64,000 nt of DNA from Competibacter_A sp002352125 (GCA_035441325.1 DAOROA010000015.1:1-64000); one strand, 5' to 3'. Counted from the first letter of the stretch, positions 50,282 through 60,034 are shown. Translations and numbers: made by a program. The notes: generated by a model from the letters alone, not told the origin.

Positions 50282-51063
50282 GCCGGCCGCCCGGCACGTT
50301 GTGCCGGTAACGGCCAATCCATCCGAAATTCGCGCCGGTCGGCATCGGGCCAAGTCACCTCGACCATACAGATATCGCCGATATTGTTCGCCAGCAACAC
50401 GGTGGATGCGCGGGTGCCGTAATTTGGCGCGTCGATAAAGACGGGCGATAACCAGCGTTCCCATTCCAGCGGGATACCGGTCCGGGGAAGCTCGGTATCG
50501 GGTGCGGGTACGCGATCCGTCAGCAAGTCCAACAGGTCGTCCGCAGTCGGATTCGGCCGGCGGTTCAGCAGTTGGTGCAACGACAGCCGGCCCCGCTTCA
50601 GCTTGGGCCACGGCGTGTCGAGCAGATGGTTGCTGAGGCCGTACAGGCCGGGCGCCAGCGAACGAGGCTCGCCGGCGAGGTTGGCGTAATAAAACAATTC
50701 CTCTCCGTCGCCCAGCAGCAGGTTGAAGCTGTTGTAAGAACTGGCGCGCGCGACCAGCCGATCCAGGTAGGCGTGCGCCGGTTCATCACCTTGCAGGTAA
50801 TCGCTGACCAGCCGACCACGCGAGGGCGCGTTTTGCACTATTCTGGCCGGGTCGCGGTAGTTGGTGAGCGCGGCGAAGCGACCGGTGCGAGTGATGCCTA
50901 GCCAAGTACCGCCTTCCTTGAGATCGCGGCCGGCCAACACTTGCGGGCTGTCGTTCCAAAAAGCCAGTGGCGCGGTGGGGCGATCGAGAAATTCGTCGCG
51001 ATTGGCCGCGACGATCAGCCGGAAGCTTGGATGACGGCGGTAGGCGAACAAGATGAGGCACAT
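50278..51063 (-). CDS. NRDE (TANGO2-like) family protein
   Basis: From ATG 51063 the product begins MCLILFAYRRHPSFRLIVAA, followed by the family name motif NRDE in AANRDEFLDRPTAPLAFW. Further motifs are GGTWLGITRTGRFAALTNYR and ANIGDICMVEVTWPDADRRE near the end. The Cys at position 2 is invariant in the family. TANGO2-type proteins are linked to haem or lipid handling, but the biochemical role is unsettled. It is cotranscribed with the alkB-like gene. Confidence 0.88.
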   Translation of the reverse strand: MCLILFAYRRHPSFRLIVAANRDEFLDRPTAPLAFWNDSPQVLAGRDLKEGGTWLGITRTGRFAALTNYRDPARIVQNAPSRGRLVSDYLQGDEPAHAYLDRLVARASSYNSFNLLLGDGEELFYYANLAGEPRSLAPGLYGLSNHLLDTPWPKLKRGRLSLHQLLNRRPNPTADDLLDLLTDRVPAPDTELPRTGIPLEWERWLSPVFIDAPNYGTRASTVLLANNIGDICMVEVTWPDADRREFRMDWPLPAQRAGRPA

Positions 51064-51102
51064 GGAGATCAAAAGGACCGGTCGAAATGGCGGCGGGCGA
51101 TA

Positions 51103-51738
51103 TCAGGTCTCGGAGTAAGCTTTGAGAACGCCGATGACCATCGCCATCCGGATGAGTTGCGACAAGGTATCGGCTTGCATTTTCAGCATGACCTTGGCGC
51201 GATGGACTTCCACAGTCTTGCGGCTCAGGCTTAACGCCTCGGCGATTTCCCGGTTGGACAAGCCTTCTACGACTCGCCGCAACACGTCCTGCTCGCGAGG
51301 AGTCAGGGTGTCGAATCGACCCATCAAGTCCTGTCGCCGCGCGCGGGCACGCCGCCGCGTCAAGTCTTCGGCCAGCGCGTTGTGGACACAATCCAACAGC
51401 AACTGGTCGTTGAACGGTTTTTCGATGAAATCCCGCGCACCTTGCTTCATGGCGGCGACCGCCATCGAGACGTCGCTGTGGCCGGTGATAATGATGGTTG
51501 GTACGTCGATACCGCGATTGCGCAAGTGTTGCTGTACGCTTGGGTCGTTGCGTCCCGGAACGCGGATATCCAGCAGCAGACAACCCGGACGGTCGGGTCG
51601 ATAAGCGGCCACGAACGCTTCGGTATCAACGAAAACCAGCACTTGCAACCCCACGGATTCCAGCAGGCACTGGAGCGAATCGTGCGATACCGAATTGTCG
51701 TCCACGACGTAAACCAACGGAGCATCGTGCTCGTTCAT
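51103..51738 (-). CDS. FixJ/NarL-type response regulator
   Basis: The 211-residue protein has a receiver domain with the acidic pair Asp13-Asp14 (YVVDDNSVSH), phospho-acceptor Asp57 (LLLDIRVPG), and conserved Thr and Lys (IIITGHSDV, FIEKPFND). A LuxR-type helix-turn-helix follows (LTPREQDVLRRVVEGLSNRE, then SRKTVEVHRAKVMLKM). It would activate genes on signal from the histidine kinase whose stop overlaps its start by four bases. Divergent crotonase and acyl-CoA ligase genes are plausible targets. Confidence 0.93.
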   Translation of the reverse strand: MNEHDAPLVYVVDDNSVSHDSLQCLLESVGLQVLVFVDTEAFVAAYRPDRPGCLLLDIRVPGRNDPSVQQHLRNRGIDVPTIIITGHSDVSMAVAAMKQGARDFIEKPFNDQLLLDCVHNALAEDLTRRRARARRQDLMGRFDTLTPREQDVLRRVVEGLSNREIAEALSLSRKTVEVHRAKVMLKMQADTLSQLIRMAMVIGVLKAYSET

Positions 51739-53009
51739 AGCGCGTCGACCGCAGTGTCGGCTATCGGTAAGGTCAGGCTGAACATAGCGCCATAGCCGCT
51801 ATTGTTTTCGGCCCATAAACGGCCCCCTTGGTTCTCTACCAACGAACGGCTGATCGCCAAACCCAAACCCAGTCCTTGCGGTTTGGTGGTGTGAAAACTT
51901 CGAAACAGTTGCTCGGTATTGCCGTCCGGTAACCCAGGGCCTTGGTCTCGAATCCGGACGAGTATCCGGTCCGATCTTTGGTGTTTCGCTTCGATTGCGA
52001 CGACGCCGTGTTCGAGCTGGGGATGCGGACCAGCTTCGATGGCGTTGTACAGCAGGTTGAGCAACACTTGCTCGATCTGGAGCGGATCGCCGCATACTTG
52101 GGGCAGCGGTTTGGAGAGAAACCGGAGTTCAAGCCGGATCCGATGCTTGTTGGCTTCCGTTTCGCACAGATCGATGACGTTGGCCAACAAGCGCGTCAAA
52201 TCCACAGCCACCCGGCGAACGGGCTCTTTGCGGATCAGCTTGCGCAACCGTTTGACCAGATCGCCCGCCCGGCAGGCCTGTTTGGCGATTTGATCCAGAC
52301 GCTCGCGCAATACCATCGGCGGTGGCGCGCCGGTCTCCAGTTGCCGCTGGCTGCCGTGCGCATAATTGACGATGGCCGCCAACGGCTGGTTCAACTCGTG
52401 GATCAGGCTCGAAGTCATCTCGCCCAGCAGCAGCAACCGGCCGGCATGGGCCAGCTCGGTGCGGCGGACGATTTCGGTCTCCTGCCGGCGCAGCGCCGCC
52501 GCTAGCACTCGGCCCAAAGCGTACAGAAAGCAGCGTTGCTCTTCGTCGGGAATTTGATCGATGAATACGCACAAGGCCAGCAAGCGGCACGAAGCCGCCC
52601 GCAGCGGCTGCAACAGCAAGACGCTATCGTCGGGCATCACGAGGATTTCGGCGGGATCGGCCGCATTCTCGTCCGGGCAGTCCGCACCGGGCCGCGCGGC
52701 TAAACCGGCGAGGGCATTCCGCAGGAAGCGGTTTCCGTCCGGATCGAACCCTAGCGGTTGCCAGCGGCCTTCGACGTACTCGGCCAGCGGTTCGTCTTTC
52801 CGCTGACGCAAGAGTAAACTGCGTTGGCCCCCGCAAATGGCGTGCAGGCCTATCGCCGTCTGCTCCAGCAAGGTTTCCAGCAAGCTGTCGCGTAAGGCTA
52901 ACACGCTGATCTTGACCAGCAATTCCTGGCGATGTCGCAAAAGGAGATCGCGGTGGTGATCGACCAGGAACGATAGGGCTTCTTTACGTCGTTCCTGTGA
53001 AAGGGCCAT
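51735..53009 (-). CDS. Soluble sensor histidine kinase
   Basis: The 424-residue kinase has no membrane segment. A GAF-like N-terminal sensor region spans about residues 30-175. The H box is LIHELNQPLAAIVNYA (His204), the N box QVLLNLLYNAIEAG, the G1 box RIRDQGPGLPDG and the G2 box GLGLGLAISRSL. It senses a cytoplasmic signal and phosphorylates the overlapping FixJ-type regulator. The NtrB/FixL-like H box with LNQPL agrees with that pairing. Confidence 0.93.
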   Translation of the reverse strand: MALSQERRKEALSFLVDHHRDLLLRHRQELLVKISVLALRDSLLETLLEQTAIGLHAICGGQRSLLLRQRKDEPLAEYVEGRWQPLGFDPDGNRFLRNALAGLAARPGADCPDENAADPAEILVMPDDSVLLLQPLRAASCRLLALCVFIDQIPDEEQRCFLYALGRVLAAALRRQETEIVRRTELAHAGRLLLLGEMTSSLIHELNQPLAAIVNYAHGSQRQLETGAPPPMVLRERLDQIAKQACRAGDLVKRLRKLIRKEPVRRVAVDLTRLLANVIDLCETEANKHRIRLELRFLSKPLPQVCGDPLQIEQVLLNLLYNAIEAGPHPQLEHGVVAIEAKHQRSDRILVRIRDQGPGLPDGNTEQLFRSFHTTKPQGLGLGLAISRSLVENQGGRLWAENNSGYGAMFSLTLPIADTAVDAL

Positions 53010-53155
53010 CAGTTAGGATAATGATTCAGTCCCCATGAAGATTGTCGCACGGTATCGAGATACGGAGACCCACGTTCGCCAAAACAGACCGATAGAATAT
53101 ACCTCGCCATTCGAAATTTCGAGCAACCCTTCACGGCTAGAGGAGGATCGTCGCC

Positions 53156-53956
53156 ATGACCGCCGCCACTCATTCCGAAGACGCCTTAGTGCTACGCCAG
53201 GTCGAGGCGAACGTCGCCACGCTGACGCTTAACCGCCCCAAACAATACAACGCCTTGTCTCAGGCCATGTTGGCTGCGCTGCAAACGGAATTGGATGCTG
53301 TCGCGGTCGATGGAGCGATTCGCGTGGTGGTGATCGCGGGTAGCGGTTCGGCGTTCTGCGCCGGCCACGATCTCAAGGAGATGCGCGCTCACGCCGACCC
53401 CGCTTTCCACCGGGACTTGTTTGCCCAATGCGGGCGGGTCATGTTGACCATCAACCGCTTGCCGCAGCCGGTGATCGCGCGGGTGCACGGCATCGCCACC
53501 GCTGCCGGTTGCCAACTGGTCGCGGCTTGCGATCTGGCGGTCGCGTCCGACAACGCTCGTTTTGCGACCTCCGGTATCAACGTCGGTCTGTTTTGCTCCA
53601 CGCCCGGTGTGGCGCTGAGCCGGAATCTGGGCCGCAAACAGGCTTTGGAGCTGTTGCTGACCGGCGATTTCATCGACGCGCCGACCGCCTTGCAACAGGG
53701 GTTGGTGAACCGGGTGGTTCCGCTCGACCAGTTGGACGCCGCCGTCTGGCAATTGGCCGATGCCATTCGCAGCAAATCGCCGCTGGCCATCACCGTGGGC
53801 AAGGAACTGTTCTACAAGCAATTGGAGATGGGGCTGGAAGCGGCCTATGCTTGTGCTAGCGAAACCATGGCCTGCAACATGAACAGCGAGGATGCCCGCG
53901 ACGGGATTGATGCCTTCATCGCCAAACGCAAACCACCGGCATGGAAAGGTTGTTGA
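53156..53956 (+). CDS. Enoyl-CoA hydratase/isomerase family protein, ECHDC3-like
   Basis: The 266-residue crotonase has the oxyanion-hole region SGSAFCAGHDLKEM and the second region HGIATAAGCQLVAACDLAVA, FATSGINVGLFCSTPGVALS. At both positions where hydratases carry catalytic glutamates it has other residues (Gln in GCQL, no Glu in SGINVG). This is the pattern of ECHDC3-type proteins, whose activity is not settled, so a plain hydratase label would be unsafe. The start has an AGAGGAGG site. An acyl-CoA ligase follows after 54 bases. Confidence 0.88.
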   Translation: MTAATHSEDALVLRQVEANVATLTLNRPKQYNALSQAMLAALQTELDAVAVDGAIRVVVIAGSGSAFCAGHDLKEMRAHADPAFHRDLFAQCGRVMLTINRLPQPVIARVHGIATAAGCQLVAACDLAVASDNARFATSGINVGLFCSTPGVALSRNLGRKQALELLLTGDFIDAPTALQQGLVNRVVPLDQLDAAVWQLADAIRSKSPLAITVGKELFYKQLEMGLEAAYACASETMACNMNSEDARDGIDAFIAKRKPPAWKGC

Positions 53957-54010
53957 ACGGCCACGCGAATATCATAACTGACCATAAACTATCCACCAGA
54001 GGACCGCATC

Positions 54011-55657
54011 GTGACGAACGCCAAAACACATAACGCTTATGCAATGAATCTGGATCAGAATGCCGCCAATTTCGTACCGCTGACCCCACTGACCTTCATC
54101 GAGCGCGCCGCTTCGGTTTATCCCCACCACACCGCCGTGGTCCACGGTCCGGTTCGGCGCAATTGGGCGGAGACTTACGCCCGATGTCGGCGATTAGCCT
54201 CGGCGCTCCAGCGGCGCGGCATCGGTCTGGGTGATACGGTGGCGGCCATGCTGCCCAACATTCCCGAGATGTTCGAGCTGCACTTTGGCGTGCCGATGAG
54301 CGGTGCCGTGTTGAACACCATGAACATTCGGTTGGACGCCGAAACCATCGCGTTCATGCTCGAACACGGCGAGGCCAAAATTCTGATCACCGACCGCGAG
54401 TTTTCGGAAACCATCGGCAAGGCGTTGCGGCTGATCCAAATCCAGAAACGGCCGCTGGTGATCGACGTCGACGATCCGCAGTTCATCGGCGGCGAGAAAC
54501 TGGGGCAACTGGATTACGAGACATTGCTGGCCGAAGGCGATCCGGAGTTCGCTTGGCAAAACCCCGCCGACGAATGGCAGGCTATCACCCTCAATTACAC
54601 TTCCGGCACCACCGGCAATCCGAAGGGCGTGGTTTACCACCATCGCGGCGCCTATTTGAATGCGATTTGCAACGCCATGGTCTGGAACATGGGCCTGCAC
54701 CCTGCCTATCTGTGGACCTTACCGATGTTCCATTGCAACGGCTGGTGTTTTCCCTGGACGATCGCGGCTACCGTCGGCACCAATATCTGTCTGCGCCAGG
54801 TTCGCGCCGACATGGTTTTCGACCTGATCAAACGGGAGAAGGTCAGCTACTTCTGCGGTGCGCCGATCGTGCTCAACACGCTCAAGAACGCCCCGGACGA
54901 GATGAAAGCCGGTATCGATCACCCGGTGAAAGTGATGACCGCCGGTGCAGCACCGCCGGCGGCAGTGATCGAAGGCATGGAACAGATGAATTTCGAAGTC
55001 ACCCACGTCTACGGCTTGACCGAAACCTATGGGCCTGCGGTGGTATGCGCTTGGCACGACCATTGGAACGAGCTGACACTGACGGAACGGGCGGCGCTCA
55101 AATCGCGGCAAGGCGTGCGCTATCCGATGCTGGAAGAATTGATGGTGGCCCATCCCCAGACCCTGGAGCCGGTACCGAAAGATGGCCAGACCATCGGCGA
55201 AATCTTCATGCGCGGCAACAACGTCATGAAGGGGTATCTGAAAAATCCCGGCGCCAGCAAGGAGGCGTTCGAGGGGGGCTGGTTCCACAGCGGCGATCTG
55301 GCAGTCTGGCACGAAGATGGCTACATCGACATCAAGGACCGTTCCAAGGACATTATCATCTCCGGCGGCGAGAACATTTCCACCATCGAGGTCGAGGACG
55401 TGCTGTACCGGCATCCGGCGATCATGGAGGTGGCGGTGGTGGCGCGGCCCGACGAGAAATGGGGCGAAACACCTTGTGCGTTCGTGACCGTTAAGTCGGG
55501 CATGGAACACGTCACGGAAGAGGAGATTATCGAGTTCTGCCGCTCCCAGTTGGCGCGGTTCAAAGTGCCGAAGACCGTGGTGTTTGGCCCACTGCCCAAG
55601 ACTTCGACCGGCAAGATGCAGAAGTACATCCTGCGCGAGCGGGCCAAAGCGATTTAA
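54011..55657 (+). CDS. Acyl-CoA ligase (AMP-forming), medium-chain/DmdB-like
   Basis: GTG 54011 behind an AGAGGA site gives 548 residues. ANL-superfamily motifs are the P-loop-like YTSGTTGNPKGVVYHH, the A5 motif VYGLTETYGP, A7/A8 HSGDLAVWHEDGYIDIKDRS and the catalytic Lys in KTSTGKMQKYIL. It activates a carboxylic acid to its CoA thioester. Overall wording resembles medium-chain and methylmercaptopropionate ligases; the true substrate cannot be told. It is probably cotranscribed with the crotonase. Confidence 0.92.
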   Translation: MTNAKTHNAYAMNLDQNAANFVPLTPLTFIERAASVYPHHTAVVHGPVRRNWAETYARCRRLASALQRRGIGLGDTVAAMLPNIPEMFELHFGVPMSGAVLNTMNIRLDAETIAFMLEHGEAKILITDREFSETIGKALRLIQIQKRPLVIDVDDPQFIGGEKLGQLDYETLLAEGDPEFAWQNPADEWQAITLNYTSGTTGNPKGVVYHHRGAYLNAICNAMVWNMGLHPAYLWTLPMFHCNGWCFPWTIAATVGTNICLRQVRADMVFDLIKREKVSYFCGAPIVLNTLKNAPDEMKAGIDHPVKVMTAGAAPPAAVIEGMEQMNFEVTHVYGLTETYGPAVVCAWHDHWNELTLTERAALKSRQGVRYPMLEELMVAHPQTLEPVPKDGQTIGEIFMRGNNVMKGYLKNPGASKEAFEGGWFHSGDLAVWHEDGYIDIKDRSKDIIISGGENISTIEVEDVLYRHPAIMEVAVVARPDEKWGETPCAFVTVKSGMEHVTEEEIIEFCRSQLARFKVPKTVVFGPLPKTSTGKMQKYILRERAKAI

Positions 55658-55709
55658 GAGATCGTTGCGCTGTTACAGTACAGCGGGGAGTCGCATCGGG
55701 CATAACAAA

Positions 55710-55737
55710 AATCCCTTCCCCAAACGGAGAAGGGATT
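55710..55737 (-). terminator. Intrinsic terminator of prpE
   Basis: AATCCCTT (55730-55737 on minus) pairs with AAGGGATT, followed on minus by TTTTGTTATG. The U-run faces the prpE direction. The stem may also serve the convergent acyl-CoA ligase transcript. Confidence 0.75.
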
Positions 55738-55813
55738 CATTACAACAAGTTCGACCGTTCCGTTCCCACTCACCCCACGGCGCAAAACCGCAAGCGAGTG
55801 GGAGAAAGCTGGT

Positions 55814-57706
55814 TTAATGCTGCCCGACCGCCCGCCGGACTTCTTCCAGCGAGTTAGGATCGTCCAGGGTGGACAGATCGCCTGGATCGCGCCCTTCAGC
55901 CAGCGCCTGGATCGAGCGCCGCAGCAGTTTGCCGGAACGGGTCTTCGGCAGTGCGCTGACAAAGTGGATTCTGTGCGGTTTGGCCACTGCACCCAACAAC
56001 TCCTGCACCTTGGCGATGACTTCCTTCTCCAACCGCTCGGTGGCGCCCGCTTCGCTCAACTGCGTCGGGTCTTTCAGCCGGCAGAAACCGACCGGCACTT
56101 GGCCCTTGACCTTGTCGGCCACGCCGATTACTGCCACTTCGGCTACGCCTGCATGGCTTTGGATTGCTTCTTCGATCTCGCGCGTACCCAGCCGGTGCCC
56201 CGCCACGTTGATCACGTCGTCGGTGCGGCCCAAGATGAAGAAATAGCCGTCGTCGTCGCGCACCGCCCAGTCGAAGGAGTTGTACAGTACCTCCTTGAAG
56301 GTGGTGAAGTAGCTCTTGACGAAACGCTTGTCGTCGCCCCAAACCGTGGACAGGTTGCCCGGCGGCAGCGGCGGCACCACCACCAGCACGCCCTTCTCGT
56401 TGTTGCCGACTTCTTCGCCGGTGGCCTCGCTGATGACCTTGATGTTGTAGCCAAAATTGGGGAAGCCGGGGGAGCCGAAACGGTTTGGCTTGAGATCCAA
56501 ACCCGGCAAATAAGCCAGCATCGCCCAGCCGGTTTCGGTCTGCCAGTAGTGATCCAGCACCGGCCGGCCCAGCCCTTCGGTGATCCAGCGCGAAGTCGGT
56601 TCGTCCAGCGGCTCGCCGGCCAGGAACAGAGTCCGCAGCGAAGACAGATCGTACATCTTCAGGTATTTGGGATCCTGCGACTTCAGCACGCGGATCGCCG
56701 TCGGCGAGGAGAACATGGCGGTGCATTTGTAATCCTGCACGATCTTCCACCAGACACCCGGATCGGGGTTGGTCGGCAAGCCTTCGTACATGATCGTCGT
56801 CACGCCGTAGATCAGCGGTCCGTAAACGATGTAGGAATGGCCGACCACCCAACCGATATCGGAGGTGGTGAACATGGCCTCGCCGGGATTGGTGTTGTAC
56901 AGATACTTCATGGTCGCCGCCAGCGCCACCGCGTAGCCGCCGGTGTCGCGCTGCACGCCCTTGGGAATGCCGGTAGTGCCGGAGGTGTAGAGGATGTAGC
57001 TCGGCTCGGTGGATTCCATCCAGGTGACTGGCACTTCGGCGTCCATATGCTGGTCGCGCAGGGTGGCGTAATCCAGGTCGCGGCCTTCGGTGATCGCCAT
57101 CGCCTTGTCGAGCCCGCGATTGACGATGAGCACTTTTTCCGGCGGGAATTTGGCCAAGCGGATGGATTCGTCCACCAGATGCTTGTAGGGCACCGGCTTG
57201 CCGCCGCGCATGCCGGCATCGGCAGTGATCATCAGCTTGGGTTTGGCATCGTCGATGCGCACCGCCAAGTTGGCCGACGCGAAGCCGCCGAACACCACCG
57301 AATGGATCGCTCCCAACCGGGCGCAAGCCAACATGGCAAAAGCGGCTTCAGCGATCATCGGCATGTAGATGATGACCCGATCACCCTTCTGAATACCCAG
57401 CGATTGCAGCACGGCGGCGCACCGGTTCACTTCGCGGTGCAGCTCTCTATAGGTGTAGACCTTGGTCTCGTTGATCTCGGTGGAAATATAAGAGAGCGCG
57501 GGCTGATCGGGACGGGTGGCCAAATGCCGGTCCACGGCATTGTAGCAAAGATTGGTTTCGCCGCCGACAAACCACTTACTAAACGGAGGGTTATCGTATT
57601 GCAAAACCTTTTGCGGCGGCTTGTGCCAATCGATCATATTGGCTTGTTCGCCCCAAAAGCCATCGGGGTCTTGGATGGAACGACGATGGAATTCTTCATA
57701 CTTCAT
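55814..57706 (-). CDS. prpE: Propionyl-CoA synthetase
   Basis: The 630-residue AMP-forming enzyme begins MKYEEFHRRSIQDPDGFWGE, typical of the acetyl/propionyl-CoA synthetase group. It has YILYTSGTTGIPKGVQRDTG, the A5-type HYWQTETGWAM, GRTDDVINVAGHRLGTREIE and the catalytic Lys in LPKTRSGKLLRRSIQ. The RDTGGYAVALAATMKYLYN segment and DIGWVVGHSYIVYGPL favour PrpE over Acs. It feeds propionate into central metabolism. Confidence 0.92.
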   Translation of the reverse strand: MKYEEFHRRSIQDPDGFWGEQANMIDWHKPPQKVLQYDNPPFSKWFVGGETNLCYNAVDRHLATRPDQPALSYISTEINETKVYTYRELHREVNRCAAVLQSLGIQKGDRVIIYMPMIAEAAFAMLACARLGAIHSVVFGGFASANLAVRIDDAKPKLMITADAGMRGGKPVPYKHLVDESIRLAKFPPEKVLIVNRGLDKAMAITEGRDLDYATLRDQHMDAEVPVTWMESTEPSYILYTSGTTGIPKGVQRDTGGYAVALAATMKYLYNTNPGEAMFTTSDIGWVVGHSYIVYGPLIYGVTTIMYEGLPTNPDPGVWWKIVQDYKCTAMFSSPTAIRVLKSQDPKYLKMYDLSSLRTLFLAGEPLDEPTSRWITEGLGRPVLDHYWQTETGWAMLAYLPGLDLKPNRFGSPGFPNFGYNIKVISEATGEEVGNNEKGVLVVVPPLPPGNLSTVWGDDKRFVKSYFTTFKEVLYNSFDWAVRDDDGYFFILGRTDDVINVAGHRLGTREIEEAIQSHAGVAEVAVIGVADKVKGQVPVGFCRLKDPTQLSEAGATERLEKEVIAKVQELLGAVAKPHRIHFVSALPKTRSGKLLRRSIQALAEGRDPGDLSTLDDPNSLEEVRRAVGQH

Positions 57707-57801
57707 GACGTGGATTTCCTCCAGTTCGGTGGTTTGAAATGGCGACGTTGAGATCGTCGTCGAAAATTATTGTAGTCGCCTTGTCGGAAATTTCCTGTCC
57801 G

Positions 57802-57827
57802 CCGTTCCCGCCGCACGGCGGGAACGG
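57802..57827. terminator. GC-rich hairpin downstream of mdh
   Basis: CCGTTCCCGCCG and CGGCGGGAACGG form a perfect 12-bp stem with almost no loop, 13 bases after the mdh stop on minus. No U-run follows, so termination is uncertain. Confidence 0.5.
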
Positions 57828-57839
57828 TCGCGGAACGGT

Positions 57840-58826
57840 CTACTTGGCCTTGATCAGGTCTTCGATGCTCGCGCGTTCCTCGCGCAATTCCCGTTCGGTG
57901 GCGCTCATCTTCTCGCGGCTGAACTCGTCGATCGGCAAGCCCTGCACGATTTGGTAGTCGCCGTTCTTGCAGACGCAGGGATAAGAGTAGATCACGCCTT
58001 CGCCAATATCATAGGAACCATCCGAAGGTACCGACATGCTGACCCAGTCACCATCGGGGGTGCCCAACGCCCAGTCGCGCATGTGGTCGATGGCCGAGGA
58101 AGCGGCGGAGGCGGCAGACGACGCGCCGCGGGCTTTGATGATCGCGGCGCCGCGTTGCTGCACGTCCGGAATGAAGGTGCTGCGATACCAGTTCTGGTCA
58201 ACGAGCGAAGTCGCCGGCTGGCCCTTGACGGTGCATTGGCCAATGTCGGGGTATTGGGTCGAGGAATGATTGCCCCAGATCGTCATTTTCTTGATGTCGT
58301 TGATGTGCGATCCGGTCTTTTCGGCCAATTGGCTCAACGCCCGGTTGTGGTCCAGCCGAGTCATGGCGTGGAACCGGCGGCGATCCCGATCCGGAGCGTT
58401 GCTGGCGGCGATCAAGGCATTGGTGTTGGCCGGATTCCCGACCACCAGCACCCGCACATCGGCGGCAGCGTAGTCATTGATCGCCTGGCCCTGCGGCCCG
58501 AAAATGGCGCCGTTGGCGGTCAGCAAATCCTTGCGTTCCATGCCGGGGCCACGCGGCCGGGCGCCAACCAGCATGGCGAAGTTGGCGTCGGTGAAAGCGG
58601 TCTTCAGATCGTCGGTGGGAACCACGCCGGCCAGCAACGGAAAAGCGCAGTCGTTCAATTCCATCACCACGCCTTGCAACGCTTGCAGCGCCGGAGTGAT
58701 TTCCAACAGTTGCAAGATTACCGGTTGATCGGGACCCAACATGCTGCCCGAGGCAATCCGGAACGCCATGGCATAGCCGATGTTGCCAGCGGCACCGGTA
58801 ATGACGACGCGGACGGGTTGTTTCAT
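57840..58826 (-). CDS. mdh: Malate dehydrogenase (NAD-dependent)
   Basis: The 328-residue enzyme begins with the NAD-binding glycine motif VVITGAAGNIGYAMAFRIAS. It has the substrate loop Args in GARPRGPGMERKDLL, VVGNPANTNALIA, TRLDHNRALSQLA and the active-site His in IWGNHSSTQYPD. This is the cytosolic-type malate dehydrogenase found in many proteobacteria, acting in the citric acid cycle. It is separated from prpE by 133 bases and has its own AGGAGC ribosome site. Confidence 0.95.
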   Translation of the reverse strand: MKQPVRVVITGAAGNIGYAMAFRIASGSMLGPDQPVILQLLEITPALQALQGVVMELNDCAFPLLAGVVPTDDLKTAFTDANFAMLVGARPRGPGMERKDLLTANGAIFGPQGQAINDYAAADVRVLVVGNPANTNALIAASNAPDRDRRRFHAMTRLDHNRALSQLAEKTGSHINDIKKMTIWGNHSSTQYPDIGQCTVKGQPATSLVDQNWYRSTFIPDVQQRGAAIIKARGASSAASAASSAIDHMRDWALGTPDGDWVSMSVPSDGSYDIGEGVIYSYPCVCKNGDYQIVQGLPIDEFSREKMSATERELREERASIEDLIKAK

Positions 58827-59296
58827 GCTTGTGCTCCTTTGACGTTAGCGATGACACGAGAGTGGGTGATAATGCTCCGGCCGCATGCTTGCAACGCGCG
58901 GTCGAAGTGTGGGGTAACAGTAACGAGCGGCCGACGACCCAAATGCGTGAAAACGTGAATGCGGCCGACCCGGCGAGGGAAACTGCGGGCGGGAAGCAGA
59001 AAGCTTTACCGCCGCCGGTGGCGATGCGGATCCGGAAGACAACAAACGGACGTCGGTGGTCGGGCAAGCGTCGTAAATCGCCATATTCCGCGCTGGCACG
59101 GCGACCGCGAGCAGGACAACCGAGCATTCGGCTTGTTGCCCCGGATCGGCGGCCGGAACCGCAGCGATTATTGATTGTATAATGCGCCGCCGCTCAAATT
59201 CAGCGGCGTCGTCGTCTTGATTTACCATCCAAATAGTACCGTAGATCGCCGCGATTTGAAACGAATGCTGGCTGGTCTCAAGAGGTTTCCACTACC
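58827..59296. other. Intergenic region between mdh and cysZ
   Basis: These 470 bases contain no convincing gene. A TATAAT (59178-59183) may be the -10 for the cysZ-waaA operon, but no good -35 is seen at 16-18 bases. The mdh promoter should lie at the left end. GC-rich sequence dominates from 58900 to 59160. Confidence 0.4.
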
Positions 59297-60034
59297 ATGA
59301 GCCGTTCTCTCGCTAAAGGCGCAGGCTATGTGCTGACCGGCCTGCGTTGGCTGCCCAAAGCTGGCCTGCGCGGTTTTGTGGCGATGCCGTTGCTGATCAA
59401 TACCCTCTTGTTCGGCGGTGGTATCTGGTGGGGTATGTACCGGATGGAGCGCCTCGATCTGGTGTTGCAAGACTGGTTGCCGGGCTGGTTGGCGTGGTTG
59501 CACTGGCTGTTGTGGCCGCTGTTCGTGCTGACGATGCTGGTGGTGGTTTTCTATACTTTCTCCGTGGTAGCCAATTTCGCTGCTGCCCCGTTCAACAACC
59601 TGCTGGCCGAACGGGTCGAAAGGCTGATCGTGCCGACCGGTGCTCCACCGCCACCGGCCAGCTCGAATTGGCTCGATTTGCTGTATTCCCCTTTGGCGGA
59701 GCTACGCAAGCTGCTGTATTTCGTGGGCTGGGCGATTCCGCTGCTGCTGTTGTCGTTCGTGCCGGCAGCCAATGTCGCCGCACCGGTGCTGTGGGCGGTT
59801 TTTACCTCCTGGATGCTGGCGCTGGAATACGCTGATTACCCTCTCGGTAAGCACGGTTTGACGTTCCAAAACCAGCGCCGGCTGCTGCGCCGGCATTGGC
59901 CGCTGACCTTGGGTTTCGGCGGCATGACCTTGCTGCTCACTCTGGTGCCGGTGCTCAATTTCCTGGCAATGCCGGCGGCGGTGATCGGCGCCACCTTGAT
60001 GTGGAATCGGGAATTGGCGCCGGATTCGCGATGA
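59297..60034 (+). CDS. cysZ: CysZ-like (EI24 domain) membrane protein
   Basis: The 245-residue product has four to six hydrophobic segments (GFVAMPLLINTLLFGGGIWW, LLWPLFVLTMLVVVFYTFSV, AIPLLLLSFVPAANVAAPVL, TLLLTLVPVLNFLAMPAAVI). It has CysZ/EI24 features FAAAPFNNLLAERVE and LEYADYPLGKHGLTFQNQRR. CysZ proteins form inner-membrane sulfate channels feeding cysteine synthesis. The stop overlaps the waaA start (ATGA), so the two are cotranslated here. Confidence 0.85.
   Translation: MSRSLAKGAGYVLTGLRWLPKAGLRGFVAMPLLINTLLFGGGIWWGMYRMERLDLVLQDWLPGWLAWLHWLLWPLFVLTMLVVVFYTFSVVANFAAAPFNNLLAERVERLIVPTGAPPPPASSNWLDLLYSPLAELRKLLYFVGWAIPLLLLSFVPAANVAAPVLWAVFTSWMLALEYADYPLGKHGLTFQNQRRLLRRHWPLTLGFGGMTLLLTLVPVLNFLAMPAAVIGATLMWNRELAPDSR

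Noticed and set aside
49634..50611. 325-residue AlkB-like protein with an N-terminal extension
   Set aside because: The extra 110 residues overlap the NRDE gene in another frame and have no AlkB character; GTG 50281 gives the normal family length.
57802..57827. Strong intrinsic terminator
   Set aside because: The stem is perfect but lacks a U-run on either strand and has a two-base loop; called only as a hairpin of uncertain role.
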